From Eubacteriaceae bacterium (GTDB lineage: Bacteria > Bacillota > Clostridia > Lachnospirales > Lachnospiraceae), in assembly GCA_910574915.1 (NCBI GenBank), contig CAJTCR010000055.1:1-34371 (forward strand): a DNA stretch of 34,371 nucleotides. Direction: 5' to 3'. Both the position numbers and the translations under genes were made by a program. This document shows, one piece after another, positions 1-7,960 of this stretch. The notes under the pieces were generated by a model. It was not told the DNA's origin. It saw only the letters and a program-made list of their open reading frames with translations, and searched no databases. Position 1 is the first letter of the stretch. The number at the start of each line of letters is the position of its first letter.

Positions 1-73
1 TCTTTTCACATGATTTTTTAGAGTTGTCTAAAAACGCTTTTATTGAAAAACGTAAAAAAAACCGACAGCAACT

Positions 74-994
74 TTGTCAATTCAGCTAAAGTTGGTGCGA
101 ATGGGGATACGCACCACGCTCGGCAACGGCTTCCAGGAAGCCTCGGTGCGGCAGCTCATTTTCAACGAGGTCTATGCCGGGGACATCAGGCGGCAGAAAT
201 GCTATATGGCGGACCCGATCACAAAAACGAAAGTGAAGAACTGCGGGGAGCTGCCGCAGTATTACATGGCGGACTGCCATGAAGCCATCATTGACCGGGA
301 AACTTACGCAAAGGTCCAGGCGGAGATGGAGCGGCGGGCGGGGCTTGTGAATCCCACCTACCTTTTTACGGGGAAAATAAAATGTGGCATCTGCGGGAAC
401 TGCTTTACACGGAAGAAAGGCACCCACAAAGGGAAGACTTACGTGCATTGGATATGCCGCTCCAAAAAGGAAACAGGCATGAGCTGCACAAGCGTGAATT
501 TCAGCGAAGAAGAATTAAAGAGGATTTCGGCGCAGGCGCTTGGGATGCAGAAATTTGATGGGGCGGAGTTTGAAAAGGCAGTCCTGGGGATGGCTGTCCT
601 GCCGAATGGGGACATCGAATTCCGGCTTGCCGGCGGGGAGGCGAAAGTCTGGAAGAACCTGCATCTGGACCCGCCAAGGCACATTGCAACGGTCACGGAC
701 TGCTTCCAGGGGAAGGTGAAATGCACCGCCTGCGGGAATACATACCACCGGGTGAACAGTGCGGGAAAATGGGTGTACTGGTACTGCATCGGCAAGAAAA
801 GGAAAAATGTGGAGTGCCATAACCCGAACTATACCGATTACAAGCTGAGGCAGATTTCCGCGCACATGATGGGGCTGGACGAATTCAGCGAGGCGGAGTT
901 TGAGGAGCAGATAGAGGAAATCACGGCATTCCCGGACGGGAGCCTGGAATTCCATTTCAAAGAAGGGAGGGCGGAGAAGTGGCAAAGAGCGTGA
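74..994 (+). pseudogene. Large serine recombinase, C-terminal part only (5' truncated)
   Basis: This is the C-terminal half of a large serine recombinase of the type found at the ends of clostridial conjugative transposons. From about position 100 the translation matches the recombinase domain (residues near QEASVRQLIFNEVYAGDIRRQ) and then two zinc beta-ribbons with paired cysteines (CGICGNC near 382 and CTACGN near 724). The catalytic N-terminal domain with its serine is absent and the DNA before about 100 is AT-rich and unrelated, so the gene was cut at its 5' side. The apparent ATG at 74 lies in that unrelated sequence and is not the native start. The gene overlaps the next recombinase fragment by 16 bases, as tandem recombinases in these elements often do. 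Family assignment is secure; activity is not expected. Confidence 0.85.
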
Positions 995-1218
995 TCACGA
1001 TACCGGCAACGGTGAACAGGCACACGGCTGCACCGATAGGCAGCTATAAAAAACGCAGGGTGGCCGCCTATGCCCGCGTCTCCACCGACCATGAGGAGCA
1101 GCAGAGCAGCTACGAGGCGCAGGTGGACTATTACACGAACTACATCAACGGGCGCGAGGACTGGGAGTTTGTGTCCGTGTACGCGGATGCTTCTGATATA
1201 ATAGGACTAAATCAGTAA
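979..1218 (+). pseudogene. Serine recombinase, N-terminal fragment (3' truncated)
   Basis: This is the start of a second serine recombinase. Residues 27-75 contain the resolvase-type opening (RRVAAYARVSTDHEEQQSSY, with the catalytic serine in ARVS) and continue into VSVYAD, where family members normally read into a GIS(A)T motif. Here the match stops at about position 1195 and four unrelated codons lead to a stop. The gene has therefore been interrupted or deleted at about 1190-1200, which I take as the left junction of the plasmid-like block that follows. It overlaps the end of the upstream recombinase fragment. No activity is expected because the rest of the catalytic domain and all DNA-binding domains are missing. 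Confidence 0.85.
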
Positions 1219-1258
1219 GAACCCAACAAAATGGGAACGCTGAATTTAGTCCTGTTTT
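1203..1258 (+). terminator. Hairpin plus U-tract at the junction
   Basis: AGGACTAAATCAG (1203-1215) pairs with CTGAATTTAGTCCT (1240-1253) with one bulged base, and T-rich sequence follows. It sits directly after the break in the recombinase and before the next gene, so it may insulate the block from transcription entering from the left, or be part of the element end. Confidence 0.5.
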
Positions 1259-1283
1259 TATTTTTACATTAGGAGGTATGTTA

Positions 1284-1883
1284 GTGGGGGTTTCAAAAGC
1301 ACAGGAAAGACAAGCATTGGAGCAGATAAGGGAAATTATAAAAGAAGTCGGAGGGATAGACAGCTATATCGGAATGGCACTTGAAGGCTGTCTGGAGATA
1401 GCAGAAGACAATATCGCGAATGATTTCGGATGCAGTATGAAACAAAGGGCAGAGAAAGCACAGGCGGATGCCGACAGTTTTCAAAAATCGACAGAGAAAT
1501 TATCGGATGAGCTGGATAAGGCGAAAAAGGAAATTGACAGCCTGAAACAGCAGCTTGATACAGAACTGGAATGGAAAGACTGCGGGGCAGAGGGAAGTGT
1601 ACGGCAGGAGGATTATAACAGACTCGTACAACAAAGCGATACACGTTTTCTTACAGATAAAGAAGCAAAAGAAATACTGTATGATTTGTATGGTTTTGCG
1701 AAAGAAAAGCTGGTGATTCAAAAGACTGTGCCAGCATACCAGATAAACCGTCATCATCAGTTGAGGAAAACTGGTGAAGTGGAACGCCGTCCGGCATATA
1801 ATGCCACAGACTGGAATTATATCAGGTTTGACTGCGGGGGAGTGTCTTACGAACTGTACAACGATTCATTGGAATTAATTTAA
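1284..1883 (+). CDS. Coiled-coil protein of unknown function (mobile-element type)
   Basis: Unrecognised protein of 199 aa. An AGGAGG at 1271-1276 is 7 bases from the GTG at 1284 and only 1 base from an ATG at 1278, so the GTG is the better start. The N-terminal 60 residues (KAQERQALEQIREIIKEVGG, then IGMALEGCLEIAEDNI) resemble short acidic proteins common in Firmicutes conjugative elements. Residues about 55-100 form a heptad-rich Lys/Glu/Asp coiled coil, and the C-terminal third ends in a mixed segment. No enzymatic motif is visible. It is the first gene of a same-strand run that reaches parA and repA, so it may be a maintenance or transfer accessory protein; this is inference only. Confidence 0.65.
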   Translation: MGVSKAQERQALEQIREIIKEVGGIDSYIGMALEGCLEIAEDNIANDFGCSMKQRAEKAQADADSFQKSTEKLSDELDKAKKEIDSLKQQLDTELEWKDCGAEGSVRQEDYNRLVQQSDTRFLTDKEAKEILYDLYGFAKEKLVIQKTVPAYQINRHHQLRKTGEVERRPAYNATDWNYIRFDCGGVSYELYNDSLELI

Positions 1884-1900
1884 CTTTATGGAGGAATATA

Positions 1901-2200
1901 ATGCTTAATTTTACGAAGGAAGGAATGAAGGAACTGCATATACTGTCGGAAGGCATAAACTTCCCGGTTGCCATCCCTATATATACGGACTGGCAGGGAA
2001 CGCAGTTCAGGTATCTGCTGGAAAACGTCAGGACGGCAGGCTTTAGCAGTTATGATATATGCAGATGGTGCATTACCCATAAATTTAAATACAGTGTGGT
2101 GTATCCTTTGTGCAGAAAAGCACTATTCAAAAATCCGTATAAATATTTGAAATATCTGGAAATGATGCTTAAATTAAAAAAGTTTTCCAAACGGATCTAA
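1901..2200 (+). CDS. Small hypothetical protein, 99 aa
   Basis: A 99-aa protein preceded by a good ribosome binding site (GGAGG at about 1890-1894) and separated from the upstream gene by only 17 bases, so probably in the same operon. It has a mixed N-terminus, a central patch with two cysteines and aromatic residues (YDICRWCITHKFKY) and a basic Lys-rich C-terminus (KLKKFSKRI). No membrane segment or known motif is seen. A nucleic-acid-binding role is possible from the basic tail but cannot be claimed. Confidence 0.5.
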   Translation: MLNFTKEGMKELHILSEGINFPVAIPIYTDWQGTQFRYLLENVRTAGFSSYDICRWCITHKFKYSVVYPLCRKALFKNPYKYLKYLEMMLKLKKFSKRI

Positions 2201-2250
2201 AACAGAAATGGGCGGCAGAGCTGCCCTGCCGACGGGAGGAGAGGTACAAT

Positions 2251-2742
2251 ATGGAAAAAAAGAAAAATACAAATATTGAAAAAGAACAGCCATGCCGGAA
2301 AACAAAAACCATAAAGGTTCTACATTCATGCTCACGCATGGAGCTTCCTAAGATCAGCATGGAGGGGAAGTGGCTTGAAGAACTCGGATTCCAGATCGGG
2401 GACAGGCTGCATGTGAAGTATGGGAGCCGGTATATATGCATCAGCCATGCTGCAGATATACATCAGCCGCTGGCAGTCTGCGAACCGGATACGGCATATG
2501 CCGCAGGGATGGCGTACAGTGAAGTTTCGGGACGGGAAGACCTTAAAACAAAGCATATTAAAGTTGCAGCTTCTATGCATGCCAGAAAGAAAATGACGGG
2601 ATGGGGACAGGGATTTTATTATCCGGAGCATTCCAGGATCAGCATGGAGGGAAAATGCCTGGAAAAGGCGGGTTTCCTTACCGGAAGCAGGATTCAGGTG
2701 GATTATCAGGAAAACTTTATCTGCATATATCCGGCAGTCTGA
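2251..2742 (+). CDS. Tandem SymE-like (AbrB-fold) protein
   Basis: This 163-aa protein contains two copies of the SymE-type motif. The first is at about residues 35-66 (ISMEGKWLEELGFQIGDRL) and the second at about 129-160 (ISMEGKCLEKAGFLTGSRI), each followed by a short beta-rich tail ending in ICI. SymE proteins have an AbrB-like fold; the E. coli member is an SOS-induced RNA-targeting type I toxin, and relatives are common on mobile elements. Family members I know carry one such domain, so the duplication joined by a 60-residue spacer is unusual. GGAGAGG lies just before the ATG. Whether it is a toxin, a regulator or a DNA-binding antitoxin-like protein cannot be told from sequence. Confidence 0.7.
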   Translation: MEKKKNTNIEKEQPCRKTKTIKVLHSCSRMELPKISMEGKWLEELGFQIGDRLHVKYGSRYICISHAADIHQPLAVCEPDTAYAAGMAYSEVSGREDLKTKHIKVAASMHARKKMTGWGQGFYYPEHSRISMEGKCLEKAGFLTGSRIQVDYQENFICIYPAV

Positions 2743-2800
2743 AAGAAGCAAATTAAGATGTCATGGACCGCAGAGAACGGAAAAAGGAGGAAACCCATAT

Positions 2801-3484
2801 ATGGACAGCAGTTTTGAAAAGAATTACACAAGGGAACAGGAAATCAGGCGGATGCATGATGCAGCACAGGGCAGCAGGGAAGGCATGTCGGATGCAGTGG
2901 ATGCGTACCAGTCTTTCAGGAACAGCATTATGGCGGAAGGGGACATTTACGCCCGCATATACCGGCTTTATTCACAGGCGCGGGACAGGGGCAACCAGTA
3001 CGTTGACATTTCTGATAATACGGATGCGGAAAATGCCGGGAAAATGGCGGACGCTTTCCGCAGGCATGGAATTGAAAAGTTTACCTATTCTTCCTGCTGG
3101 TCCGGGGCTGCCAGGGCAGCATGGCAGTTTATACAGCATGGATGCATACTGGAAGGGATGCTGGAGATCAACGGCCCGCACACGGAAATAGGTTCAGACA
3201 GGCATGAAAAGGTTTATGGGTATGTTTTCAGCGTCCGGCAGGAGCTGTTAGGATATATGGCAAGCCTTGCAAAAAGGCAGCTTTTAGAGGAGGAATGGTA
3301 TATGGCAGTTATTTTTATAAATAAGACGGCGGAGGCGCTGTTTACAATATTAAAATGGATGTTACGTGCAGCATCCGCATTGTTAAAACTGGTGTTTTGG
3401 ATGGCAAAGCTGATCCTGCTGCTGGCTGTACTGGCTGTAAGCGGCGTATCGTCAATAGCAGGCGTTACGTCAGGCAGACGGTGA
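2801..3484 (+). CDS. Accessory protein with soluble N-domain and hydrophobic C-terminal segment
   Basis: A 227-aa protein preceded by AAAGGAGG. Residues 1-150 are soluble. A segment near residues 95-150 (FTYSSCWSGAARAAWQFIQ followed by GCILEGMLEING) resembles uncharacterised domains of plasmid and ICE cargo proteins. The last 60 residues, beginning at an internal Met codon at 3302, are strongly hydrophobic (LLKLVFWMAKLILLLAVLAV). That internal ATG has its own AGGAGG at 3288-3293, 8 bases upstream, so a separate 60-aa membrane peptide may be made from the same frame, or two genes have fused. The function is unknown. Confidence 0.55.
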   Translation: MDSSFEKNYTREQEIRRMHDAAQGSREGMSDAVDAYQSFRNSIMAEGDIYARIYRLYSQARDRGNQYVDISDNTDAENAGKMADAFRRHGIEKFTYSSCWSGAARAAWQFIQHGCILEGMLEINGPHTEIGSDRHEKVYGYVFSVRQELLGYMASLAKRQLLEEEWYMAVIFINKTAEALFTILKWMLRAASALLKLVFWMAKLILLLAVLAVSGVSSIAGVTSGRR

Positions 3485-3554
3485 GGGCGGTGCTGCAATG
3501 GACAGGGCGGATGTTTTGTTTCATAAAATAAGACAGGAAAAGGAGAAAGCAAAT

Positions 3555-4091
3555 ATGACGGTCATGACTGTTACAGAAGATAAAATCCGGAACATGAAAG
3601 GCATGGAGGGGCTTGTCCTCCAGGGATGCGGTGGAAGCCCGGAGGAATGGGTGGACGGCATTAACGGTGAATTTACGGAAAACGGGATACTGAAAAACGG
3701 ATCAAAATTTGAAAAGGTTTATGCTTTCCAGCATGACGGGATATCATGCATTTTATATCCCTTTGAGGGGACAGTGCTGGATATTGGAAAACTTGCTGTA
3801 TGGCGGATTCAGACACGGGAAATTTTTGGCGGGGCATGGCTGTCAGACTACGTTCCTAACCACCTGGGCGGATTCACCGGAAAGACGGACAGGGAGACAG
3901 AGGAAAGAAAGCCTGAATGCGCACTGTCCGGCCATGATGGGAATATTTTCAGCCTGACGGGCATTGCTGAACGGACCATGCGGGAACACGGACTGGCGGG
4001 GCAGGCTGAAAAAATGAAAGAGAGGGTATTTTCTTCCGGCAGCTATACAGAAGCTCTTTCCATCATAGGCGAATATGTCAGCATTGTTTAG
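3555..4091 (+). CDS. Hypothetical protein of conjugative-element type
   Basis: A 178-aa protein. The ATG at 3555 is preferred because AGGAG at 3541-3545 sits 9 bases upstream; an in-frame ATG at 3498 lacks a good site. The N-terminal half reads VTEDKIRNMKGMEGLVLQGC and EEWVDGINGEFTENGIL. The C-terminal part contains a conserved-looking stretch (GNIFSLTGIAERTMREHGLA) followed by a helix ending in EALSIIGEYV. I remember similar paired segments in uncharacterised proteins of Lachnospiraceae plasmids and ICEs, but no function is known to me. It lies between the membrane protein and parA on the same strand. Confidence 0.6.
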   Translation: MTVMTVTEDKIRNMKGMEGLVLQGCGGSPEEWVDGINGEFTENGILKNGSKFEKVYAFQHDGISCILYPFEGTVLDIGKLAVWRIQTREIFGGAWLSDYVPNHLGGFTGKTDRETEERKPECALSGHDGNIFSLTGIAERTMREHGLAGQAEKMKERVFSSGSYTEALSIIGEYVSIV

Positions 4092-4217
4092 CATCTGCAG
4101 GCCCTGCAGGAAAACGTTTTTCCATGCCGGGCTGTACATCCCCTTTCCGGCGGGGTGTCTGCGGAGCACGGAAGCCGGGAATGTAATTTTAAAATGCAAA
4201 TATGGAGGAAACCGTAT

Positions 4218-5027
4218 ATGGAACTTAAAGAAACCGGAAAACGGAAAGCAAAAGTGATCGCAGTCGCAAACCAGAAAGGAGGCGTCGGCAAAACAACGAC
4301 GGCATGCAGCCTTGGCGCGGGGCTGGCAAGGCATGGGAAAAAAGTCCTTGTGGTTGACCTGGATGCACAGGGGAACCTGACTTCGTGCATGGGTGTCAGT
4401 GAGCCGGACAGCCTGGAGCATACGGCAGCATCAATTATGAAGACACTGATGGACGGGGGCAGCGTCAGACCGGATTTTGCCATAATGAAGCATGATGAGG
4501 GTATTTATTTCGTGCCGGCAAACATAGAGCTTTCCGGTGTGGAAGTGGCGCTTGTAAACACAATGGGCAGGGAAAGCATATTAAAAGAGTACATTTCCAT
4601 TGTATCGCCGTATTTTGACTATATTCTGCTGGACACCATGCCTTCGCTTGGGATGCTGACTATTAATGCCCTGGCCGCAGCTGACAGCGTCCTCGTCCCG
4701 TGCCAGGCCCAGTACCTGTCCTTAAACGGGCTGGAGCAGCTTATCGTTACCATAATGAAAGTCCGGCAGAAGCTGAACCCGGAACTGGATTTTGAGGGGA
4801 TACTTTTAACAATGGCAGACGCCAGGACAAACTTTTCAAAGGAGATCATGGAGATGGTGCGCCACAATTATGGCAGCCGCATCCCCGTTTTTGAGGAGCA
4901 TATCCCGCTGTCCGTGCGGGCCGCGGAAACTGCCGCAGAAGGGAAAAGCATTTTTGTCCATGACCCGAAAGGCAGGGTGGCGGCCGCATACAGCCGTTTA
5001 ACGGATGAGGTGCTTGCCAATGCCTGA
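4218..5027 (+). CDS. parA: ParA-family partition ATPase
   Basis: A 269-aa ParA/Soj-type ATPase that would act with the following ParB to segregate the replicon. The deviant Walker A motif is at residues 20-27 (KGGVGKTT), the A' motif at about 47-53 (DLDAQGN) and the Walker B-like strand reads YILLDTMPSLG. Start choice: GGAGG at 4204-4208 is 9 bases before the ATG at 4218; extending to an earlier in-frame ATG at 4155 has no support. It lacks an N-terminal HTH, so it is the Soj/type Ib-like size rather than a P1 ParA. Its stop codon overlaps the start of parB, which indicates translational coupling. Confidence 0.95.
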   Translation: MELKETGKRKAKVIAVANQKGGVGKTTTACSLGAGLARHGKKVLVVDLDAQGNLTSCMGVSEPDSLEHTAASIMKTLMDGGSVRPDFAIMKHDEGIYFVPANIELSGVEVALVNTMGRESILKEYISIVSPYFDYILLDTMPSLGMLTINALAAADSVLVPCQAQYLSLNGLEQLIVTIMKVRQKLNPELDFEGILLTMADARTNFSKEIMEMVRHNYGSRIPVFEEHIPLSVRAAETAAEGKSIFVHDPKGRVAAAYSRLTDEVLANA

Positions 5028-5961
5028 TAAAAAAGGGAGCGCCTCAAAGATAAAAATGCACAGTGTGGATGAGCTTTTTGGAATCGGCGGGGAAGGCGGC
5101 AGCCATGCACGGGAGCATATAAAAGATATAGAAATTACAGAACTGTCCCCTTTTAAAGACCACCCGTTCCGTGTACTGGATGATGAAAAGATGAAGGAAA
5201 CGGTGGAAAGCATACACGGGTACGGAGTCCTGAACCCAATCATTGTGAGGCCGAAGCAGCCGCATGGCTATGAGATCATTGCCGGGCACAGGAGGAAACG
5301 GGCGTGTGAAATCCTTGGCTTTGACAAAATCCCATGCATTATCCGGGAGCTTTCCGACGAGGAAGCTACTATAATTATGGTTGATTCTAACATCCAGCGG
5401 GACGAGCTTTTGTACAGCGAGAAAGCTTTTGCATACCGCATGAAACTGGAAGCCATAAAAAAACAGGGAAAGCGCCGGGATTTAACTTCGTGCCAAATTG
5501 ACACGAAGTTAAAAGGAAAAACATCTGCTGAATCAATAGCCGAAGAAATGGGGGAAAGCCGGAAACAGATATACAGGTATATCCGGCTGACATACCTTAT
5601 AAAACCGCTTTTAAATATGGTAGATGATAAGCGTATCCCTTTCAATGCCGGAGGGGAGCTGTCATATTTACAGCCGGGTGAACAGGAAATGCTTCTGAAA
5701 GCAATAGAAACGTATTCTGTTTTTCCGAATCTGGCACAGTCAGCAAAAATGCGGAAACTGAGCAGTGAGGGCAGGCTTGATGAAACGGGGATGGAACTGG
5801 TCTTGACCGGGACAAAACCGCAGCAGGCGTCCATAAAGCTGCACAGGAAAAAGCTGAATGACTATTTTCCGGAGAATTATTCGAGTGAACAGATAGAGGA
5901 AGTGATCTATGAGCTGCTCCGCCAATGGAGCGCTGGACATGGAGCAGAACCGCAGAATTAA
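5020..5961 (+). CDS. parB: ParB/Spo0J-like partition protein
   Basis: A 313-aa ParB that should bind a centromere-like site and work with ParA. The N-terminal ParB/Srx domain (about residues 38-130) contains the GHRRKRA box at 89-95, which corresponds to the CTP/phosphate-contacting motif of the family. A helix-turn-helix follows at about 168-192 (SAESIAEEMGESRKQIYRYI), then a C-terminal dimerisation-type region. The ATG at 5020 overlaps the parA stop and has GAGG about 9 bases upstream; an ATG at 5005 is less likely. A perfect 12-bp inverted repeat lies inside the coding sequence at 5481-5513. Serial hairpins follow the gene. Confidence 0.95.
   Translation: MPDKKGSASKIKMHSVDELFGIGGEGGSHAREHIKDIEITELSPFKDHPFRVLDDEKMKETVESIHGYGVLNPIIVRPKQPHGYEIIAGHRRKRACEILGFDKIPCIIRELSDEEATIIMVDSNIQRDELLYSEKAFAYRMKLEAIKKQGKRRDLTSCQIDTKLKGKTSAESIAEEMGESRKQIYRYIRLTYLIKPLLNMVDDKRIPFNAGGELSYLQPGEQEMLLKAIETYSVFPNLAQSAKMRKLSSEGRLDETGMELVLTGTKPQQASIKLHRKKLNDYFPENYSSEQIEEVIYELLRQWSAGHGAEPQN
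5481..5513 (+). repeat. Perfect 12-bp inverted repeat inside parB
   Basis: TTTAACTTCGTG at 5481-5492 is followed after 9 bases by its exact complement CACGAAGTTAAA at 5502-5513. It encodes about residues 154-165 of ParB, between the ParB domain and the HTH. It could be a ParB-binding (parS-like) site, an mRNA hairpin, or chance codon use. Confidence 0.6.
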
Positions 5962-5980
5962 TTAAATATGGAACTTAATG

Positions 5981-6014
5981 AAAGAAGCAGAGCGGACGTC
6001 CCCTGCTTCTTTTT
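5981..6014 (+). terminator. Hairpin 1 after parB (terminator-like)
   Basis: AAAGAAGCAG (5981-5990) pairs with CTGCTTCTTT (6003-6012), with an inner GGACGTCC palindrome and a T-run. It looks like an intrinsic terminator 20 bases after the parB stop. Confidence 0.7.
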
Positions 6015-6046
6015 GTTTTATAGAAAAAAGAATATGGGAAAACCAG

Positions 6047-6080
6047 AAAAAGCAGAGGAACGCCGTCCCCTGCTTTTTTC
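6047..6080 (+). terminator. Hairpin 2 in the repA leader
   Basis: AAAAAGCAG (6047-6055) pairs with CTGCTTTTT (6070-6078); pairing continues inward to GGA/TCC with one mismatch. A T-run is built into the 3' arm. Same design as the hairpin before it. Confidence 0.65.
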
Positions 6081-6090
6081 TGTTTATGGC

Positions 6091-6123
6091 AGCAGAAAGC
6101 CGCAGGACGCGCTTTCTGTTTTA
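6091..6123 (+). terminator. Hairpin 3 in the repA leader
   Basis: CAGAAAGC (6093-6100) pairs with GCTTTCTG (6111-6118) around a 10-base loop, followed by TTTTA. It ends about 26 bases before the repA start and may control read-through into repA. Confidence 0.5.
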
Positions 6124-6148
6124 TATATCAGAAAGAGAGGGATTTATC

Positions 6149-7912
6149 ATGGCAGATATCCAGTTTGATTATTTTACGGCAGCGGAAACAGAACAGTACA
6201 CTTTTTACCGGATACCAAAGGCACTGTTTACGGAAAGCCATTTCCGAGTGCTTTCCTGTGAGGCAAAGGTGCTGTACGGCATGATGCTTGACCGCCTTGG
6301 CCTGAGCATCCGCAACCAGTGGTTCGACAGCCAGGGCCGCGCATACATAATTTTTACGGTAGAGGATGTGATGGGGGTCATGGGATGCCAGTCACAGAAA
6401 GCAGTGCGCCTGATGAAAGAACTGGACACCGCGGACGGCATCGGGCTGATCGAGAAAAAGCGGATCGGGCTTGGCAGGCCAAACCGGATTTATGTAAAAA
6501 ATTTTATGGTGAGAGGAAACGGCGGCAGTGAAAACGGATCGGGCGGCGCATGCCGGATACAAACGCAGGCAGCAGATATTCCGCACAGCCCTGGCTTATA
6601 TGAGAAAAAAGCGGCAGAGCCGAAAGGACGGCCAGACTTTGCCGGGGAAATGCCGGAAGTAAATGCAGATGCAGAAAATACAGCCGGAAGCACCGCAGCC
6701 GTGATACCGGAAACACAGGAAGAACAGGTTCAAAACTGGTGGATGTGCGGAGAAAGCATACCAGAAAATGAAAAATACGGGGTAACAGATGCCGGCACCT
6801 GCAGGGAAGAAAACGGCACACATGAGGAGAACTGGTGGGATATGGAAGCAGATGTGCTTTCGGATGCAGAAATACCAGGGTATGGGATGGCGCTGTGCGG
6901 AGGCGCAGCTGGAACCGTCCCGGGTATTGAAAGTGATGCAGACATTGTGGATAACGTGGATAACAGACATTTGGCTGTAAATTCCATAGCTGAATATCAA
7001 AATTCAGGTCAGGACGCCTGTTTTTCACCGAAAATGCAGGCACCGGAAAAAGGGCACGGATGCTGCAATGGCAGGGCACAGCCAGAACCTGCTGCCTGGG
7101 AGGGGCTGCAGAATCCATATTGTGACAGCAGCAGGCAAAAAACCATCGGCCAGGAAACGGTTTTTGCTGACAAAACAGTGGAAGTCATGGTGCGGGAACT
7201 TTTATGGAAACAAAAAACAGTGCCGTACTGCAGTGCCATGGAATGCAGCCGGGAGCCGGAGGCCGCTGCTGCACCGTCCTGCCGGGAGCCGGAAATGCAG
7301 GTCTGTGAAAGACAGGATTCTGCAATTGTGGAAACCGAAACGCCAAAACAGCGGGATTCAAAGCGTAATGATACTGAGTACAGTGAAACTGAATACAGTA
7401 AGACTGAAAAAAATGAAACTGATTTCTCTGTATGTCAGTCTTATCAATCATATCAGTCTTATCAGTCCTGTACATCCAGCCAGTATGTACAGGGAGAACA
7501 GCAGGGCGGCATACATTCAGACAGCGGGATGGATGGGATAGATGGGATCGGAGAAAAAATAGATGTTTACCGTGAATGCATAAGGGAAAACATCGATTAC
7601 CAGTGTTTCAGGCCACAGGATATGGAAAGCGTGGATGAGCTTGTGGAACTGATGGCGGACACAATGCTCGTCCCGGACAGGGGGACAGTCCGGGTTGCTG
7701 GAACAGAAAAGCCGGCGCCTGTTGTAAAGGGCCGCTTTATGAAACTGGTGCATTCGCATATTGAGTACGTAATAGACTGCATGCAGAAGCACACAGGGAA
7801 AATCCGCAATATTAAGGCATACCTTCTGACGGCGCTTTATAATTCGTCACTTACAATCGGCAGCTACTACTACCGTGCGGAAGTGAACCACGATCTTTAT
7901 GGCTGCTGCTGA
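6149..7912 (+). CDS. repA: RepA-type replication initiator with expanded linker
   Basis: A 587-aa replication initiator of the RepA_N class found on Firmicutes plasmids and ICEs. Residues 1-120 form the conserved winged-helix N-domain (FDYFTAAETEQYTFYRIPKA, then VLYGMMLDRLGLS and GLGRPNRIYVKNF). The last ~120 residues (from about 469, DVYRECIRENIDYQCF to the end) match the C-terminal domain usual in this subgroup (DUF6017-like). The ~340 residues between are acidic, low-complexity and Gly/Glu/Cys/Trp-containing, ending in a TEYSETEYSKTEKNET stretch and a QSYQSYQSYQS repeat; relatives usually have a much shorter linker. The ATG at 6149 has GAGAGGG upstream, whereas extending to 5978 would read through the hairpin leader. 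It probably drives autonomous or excised replication. Confidence 0.9.
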   Translation: MADIQFDYFTAAETEQYTFYRIPKALFTESHFRVLSCEAKVLYGMMLDRLGLSIRNQWFDSQGRAYIIFTVEDVMGVMGCQSQKAVRLMKELDTADGIGLIEKKRIGLGRPNRIYVKNFMVRGNGGSENGSGGACRIQTQAADIPHSPGLYEKKAAEPKGRPDFAGEMPEVNADAENTAGSTAAVIPETQEEQVQNWWMCGESIPENEKYGVTDAGTCREENGTHEENWWDMEADVLSDAEIPGYGMALCGGAAGTVPGIESDADIVDNVDNRHLAVNSIAEYQNSGQDACFSPKMQAPEKGHGCCNGRAQPEPAAWEGLQNPYCDSSRQKTIGQETVFADKTVEVMVRELLWKQKTVPYCSAMECSREPEAAAAPSCREPEMQVCERQDSAIVETETPKQRDSKRNDTEYSETEYSKTEKNETDFSVCQSYQSYQSYQSCTSSQYVQGEQQGGIHSDSGMDGIDGIGEKIDVYRECIRENIDYQCFRPQDMESVDELVELMADTMLVPDRGTVRVAGTEKPAPVVKGRFMKLVHSHIEYVIDCMQKHTGKIRNIKAYLLTALYNSSLTIGSYYYRAEVNHDLYGCC

Positions 7913-7960
7913 CCATGGCAGGATGCCGCCGGCAGGCCGGAACCGGAGGGAGGGGAGATT

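Noticed and set aside
5268..5834. A 188-codon minus-strand frame opposite parB
   Set aside because: Lies wholly antisense to a clearly coding gene; Ser-rich shadow composition.
6504..7118. A 204-codon minus-strand frame opposite repA
   Set aside because: Antisense to the repA linker, with Cys/His/Pro-rich composition typical of shadow frames.
7381..7480. Repeated short units in repA considered as a CRISPR or tandem-repeat array
   Set aside because: The units are 9-12 bases, in frame and encode a low-complexity linker; there are no spacers.
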